Shown piece after piece: positions 62,053-64,000 of a stretch of 64,000 nucleotides of DNA; the first letter of the stretch is position 1, and each line of letters begins with the position of its first letter. Location: assembly GCF_014203705.1 (NCBI RefSeq), contig NZ_JACHJR010000001.1, forward strand, positions 4,464,001 through 4,528,000, read 5' to 3'. The translations under genes and the position numbers were made by a program. The DNA comes from Kitasatospora gansuensis. Its GTDB lineage: Bacteria > Actinomycetota > Actinomycetes > Streptomycetales > Streptomycetaceae. Under the pieces are notes generated by a model. The model was not told where the DNA came from. It was given only the letters and a program-made list of their open reading frames with translations, and ran no database searches.

Positions 62053-62280
62053 CCGGTCCCTCCTCACCCCAGAGACCCCCGACGGCCGGCGTGCTGTCGC
62101 CTGCCGGACAACCTCCGCCGTGGCGACGCCCCCCGGCACGGACCAGGGAAGGCGCCGAAGCGCCGAGGCGGACCCCCGGCCTCCGCGCGGAGCGACACCC
62201 TGGGCACGGCGACGCACGCCGCCGTCGGGACGGAACGGATCAGGCGGATGGGCCGTCACCCGCCGCCGACTCCGCACACA

Positions 62281-62312
62281 CGAGGGCCCCGTCCGGTCGG
62301 ACGGGGCCCTCG
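62281..62312. terminator. Bidirectional terminator closing the polyketide cluster
   Basis: A perfect 14-base stem (CGAGGGCCCCGTCC with GGACGGGGCCCTCG) with a GGTC loop. It lies in the 276-base gap between the convergent cluster end and the M23 peptidase gene; the rest of the gap holds nothing I can support. Confidence 0.88.
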
Positions 62313-62328
62313 TCGCGGTGACGCGGGA

Positions 62329-63099
62329 TCAGAAGGTGACGCCGCGCGCCGAGAGGAAGGCGATCGGGTCGATCACGGCGCCGTACTTGTTGGCGCTGCG
62401 GATCTCGAAGTGCAGGTGCGGTCCGGTGGAGTTGCCGGTGGTGCCCGCCTTGCCGATCTGCTGACCCGCCGTCACGGTCTGCCCGGCGTGCACCGAGAGC
62501 GCGGACAGGTGGGCGTACTCGGCGAAGTGGCCGTCCGAGAGCCGGAGCACCACCTCGTTGCCGTACGCGCCGTCGTACCCGGCCGAGACCACGGTGGCGT
62601 CGCCGACCGCGAGCAGCGGGGTGCCGACGGACACCGCGAAGTCCACGCCGGTGTGATAGCCGGCGGCGTACTCGGGGTTCTTCACGCCGTACGGGTTGCT
62701 GATCCGCTCGCCGGGCGTCGGCGCGGACCAGGCCGGGGCGACGACGGGCGCCTGGGTGGGCGCGGGTGCGGCCTCCGGGGCCGGTGCGGGGGCGGGGGCC
62801 GGCTCCGGTGCCGGGGCGGGCGCCAGGTTGTCCGCGACGGCCACCGCGTCCTGCGAGGAGCCGGAGCCGGGCAGCTCGTACGGGGTCGGCGCGGCCACCT
62901 GCACTATGGCGGCCTGCTGGGGGCTGCCGAAGGCGGCGGAGGTGAAGGCCGAGCTGCCCGGGGTGGTCGGCAGCACGGTCTGCGCGGCGGCGGTCGCGGG
63001 GAGCAGCAGGGCGCCGCCCGCCAGCGTCAGGGCACCGCTCCAGGCCACTACCGTCCGGCGTTCCCGCACCCAGGCGGTGACGCGGTGAAGGGAAGACAT
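62329..63099 (-). CDS. Secreted M23-family peptidoglycan endopeptidase
   Basis: 256 residues. Signal peptide (about 1-39, ending LLLPATAAA), an Ala/Pro linker (PAPAPEPAPAPAPAP), then an M23 LytM-like domain (about 130-256): GYHTGVDFAV (HxxxD zinc ligands), HFAEYAHLSAL and GPHLHFE. It cuts stem-peptide or cross-bridge links in the wall. Separate from the cluster. GAGGTG lies 11 bases before the ATG. Confidence 0.93.
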   Translation of the reverse strand: MSSLHRVTAWVRERRTVVAWSGALTLAGGALLLPATAAAQTVLPTTPGSSAFTSAAFGSPQQAAIVQVAAPTPYELPGSGSSQDAVAVADNLAPAPAPEPAPAPAPAPEAAPAPTQAPVVAPAWSAPTPGERISNPYGVKNPEYAAGYHTGVDFAVSVGTPLLAVGDATVVSAGYDGAYGNEVVLRLSDGHFAEYAHLSALSVHAGQTVTAGQQIGKAGTTGNSTGPHLHFEIRSANKYGAVIDPIAFLSARGVTF

Positions 63100-63522
63100 C
63101 GGGCGACGACACCTCGTAGGTCGGGAACAGGGGGACCAGTCAGATGTAAACGGTCACCGCGGGTGCCCCAAAATGGTGTGACGTACTACGGCGTGTAGTC
63201 AGTACGGGCCAGGAACTTCCGGCGATCGGAGTAATGATCTTCCGACCGGCGCACCCAATCGGGCGAAACGGGCATTCCGCCCCGTCGACCGGGATCTACT
63301 ACCCGGCCTCGTATCCGCCGCCGAGGGTGTGACGAGCCCCACCGGAGGGCCTGGTCTACCCGCCCTCGCCGGGCCGCAATCGTGAGCCGGGTCACACCCC
63401 GATCCCCACCCCTGTCCGCGGCGCTTCCGCTGTCCAGTTCGTGCGCCGCCGTGCCAGGCTGATCGGCGTCCGCAGTACGCCCTGCCCCGAGCCACCCCGT
63501 CCCCCCTACCGGAGGAACTCCG
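63100..63522. other. Intergenic region between peptidase and aldehyde dehydrogenase genes
   Basis: 423 bases holding two divergent promoters. On the minus strand TTGGGG and TACATC are 17 bases apart before the peptidase gene. ACTACACGCCGTAGT (minus strand, near 63185-63199) is a five-base-arm inverted repeat. A Crp-like site is listed separately. I looked for the c-di-AMP riboswitch found before some streptomycete wall hydrolases and did not see its conserved blocks. Confidence 0.5.
63381..63396. promoter_or_regulatory. Candidate Crp binding site
   Basis: CGTGA-GCCGGG-TCACA fits TGTGA-N6-TCACA in all but the first base. It lies about 127 bases before the aldehyde dehydrogenase and 280 before the peptidase gene. 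Streptomycete Crp binds such sequences. Confidence 0.5.
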
Positions 63523-64000
63523 ATGGCGGCACCACAGCTCAAGCCCGGCACGTCCTGGACCGAGACCTACGCCCGCTGCGTCCGGGCCGCGCCGGAGGCC
63601 TTCACCCCCGACCGGCTGCTCAACCTGGTGCGCGGCGAGTGGCGCGCCGTCGGCACGCCGGGCGAGCACAGCACGCCGCTGGACGGCACCGCGATCCCCG
63701 GCCCGCCCCGGATCGGCCCCGAGGAGGCCGAGGCCGCCGTCGCGTTCGCGATCGAGCAGCACGCCGCCTGGTCCCGGGTGCCGCTGGACGAGCGGAAGGC
63801 CCGGGTGGCCGCCGCCGTCGACGGCCTGGCCGAGCAGCGCGACCTGCTGGCCCTGCTGCTGGTCTGGGAGATCGGCAAGCCCTGGCGGCTGGCCTGCGCG
63901 GACGTGGACCGGGCGCTCGACGGGGTGCGCTGGTACCTGGAGCAGATCGACCGGCAGCTGGCCGGCCGTACCCCGCTGCCGGGCCCGGTCTCCAACATCG
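63523..64000 (+). CDS. Aldehyde dehydrogenase family protein, 5' part
   Basis: 159 residues visible; the gene runs off the window. EEAEAAVAFAIEQHAAWSRVPLDERKARV and LLALLLVWEIGKPW... ADVDRALDG are the start of an NAD(P)-dependent aldehyde dehydrogenase fold (in brief: the typical W-x-x-x-P-x-x-x-R and EIGKPW blocks). The N-terminus is about 60 residues longer than in minimal family members. GGAGG precedes the ATG at 63523 by seven bases. The catalytic Cys/Glu are beyond the end, so the substrate is unknown. Confidence 0.82.
   Translation, partial: MAAPQLKPGTSWTETYARCVRAAPEAFTPDRLLNLVRGEWRAVGTPGEHSTPLDGTAIPGPPRIGPEEAEAAVAFAIEQHAAWSRVPLDERKARVAAAVDGLAEQRDLLALLLVWEIGKPWRLACADVDRALDGVRWYLEQIDRQLAGRTPLPGPVSNI

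Noticed and set aside
63346-63362. DasR-like site (CTGGTCTA)
   Set aside because: Only one half of the usual palindrome is present.
63100-63420. c-di-AMP riboswitch upstream of the M23 peptidase gene
   Set aside because: Such riboswitches precede some streptomycete wall hydrolases, and disA is in this window, but the conserved blocks were not found on the minus strand.
1-64000. tRNA, rRNA, CRISPR arrays, insertion sequences
   Set aside because: No cloverleaf, repeat-spacer series or transposase was seen on either strand.

Overview
The window is very GC-rich (about 72-73% by eye), densely coded, uses many GTG starts and four-base stop/start overlaps, and carries families typical of Streptomycetaceae (SigE-family ECF factors, DUF6126, DUF6197, family 2B encapsulin, RadA-DisA, type II PKS). 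I read it as a chromosomal segment of Streptomyces, Kitasatospora or a close relative. I saw no tRNA, rRNA, CRISPR array or insertion sequence.

Layout. 1-2.8 kb: an HNH nuclease with a ScoMcrA-like head and a DUF4041/GIY-YIG (T5orf172) protein. 2.8-5.05 kb: a PLP decarboxylase divergent from an Lrp/AsnC regulator. 5.07-6.4 kb: an ECF sigma factor with a membrane partner. 6.5-20.1 kb: a sugar-uptake locus with a binding protein, two permeases, a GH13 alpha-glucosidase, two large secreted GH87-type alpha-1,3-glucanases and a LacI regulator. I read it as a system that cuts alpha-1,3-glucan (for example of fungal walls) outside the cell, imports the oligosaccharides and hydrolyses them inside. 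20.1-24 kb: a carboxylate-amine ligase, two small DUF proteins, an Ogt-type DNA repair protein and an ATP-grasp enzyme. 24.4-27 kb: a family 2B encapsulin shell with a cyclic-nucleotide-binding-like domain, followed by a polyprenyl synthase, its probable cargo.

27-41.7 kb: mostly housekeeping and regulatory genes. These are an NAD epimerase, two DUF1254/DUF1214 proteins, a second SigE module, a sigma-like/zinc-finger/BACON membrane protein, radA-disA (DNA repair and c-di-AMP synthesis), an ArsR-type regulator divergent from an MFS exporter, an EF-hand protein and mutY. 41.7-44.1 kb: a 14-TM exporter with its TetR regulator. 44.1-62 kb: a compact type II polyketide gene cluster. It has an MMPL exporter, a short-chain reductase, an atypical JadR1/LanI-like regulator, a second 14-TM exporter/TetR pair and a flavin monooxygenase. 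After these comes a tightly coupled forward run: P450, ferredoxin, fused double TcmI-type cyclase, KS-alpha, KS-beta, ACP, C9 ketoreductase, aromatase/cyclase, alpha/beta hydrolase, lipocalin-like protein, a 66-residue unknown, phosphopantetheinyl transferase and a 46-residue unknown. I cannot assign the product to a known compound. 62.3-64 kb: a secreted M23 peptidase and the start of an aldehyde dehydrogenase that runs off the window.

Many gene borders are marked by perfect GC-rich hairpins, and several divergent promoters hold clear inverted repeats.
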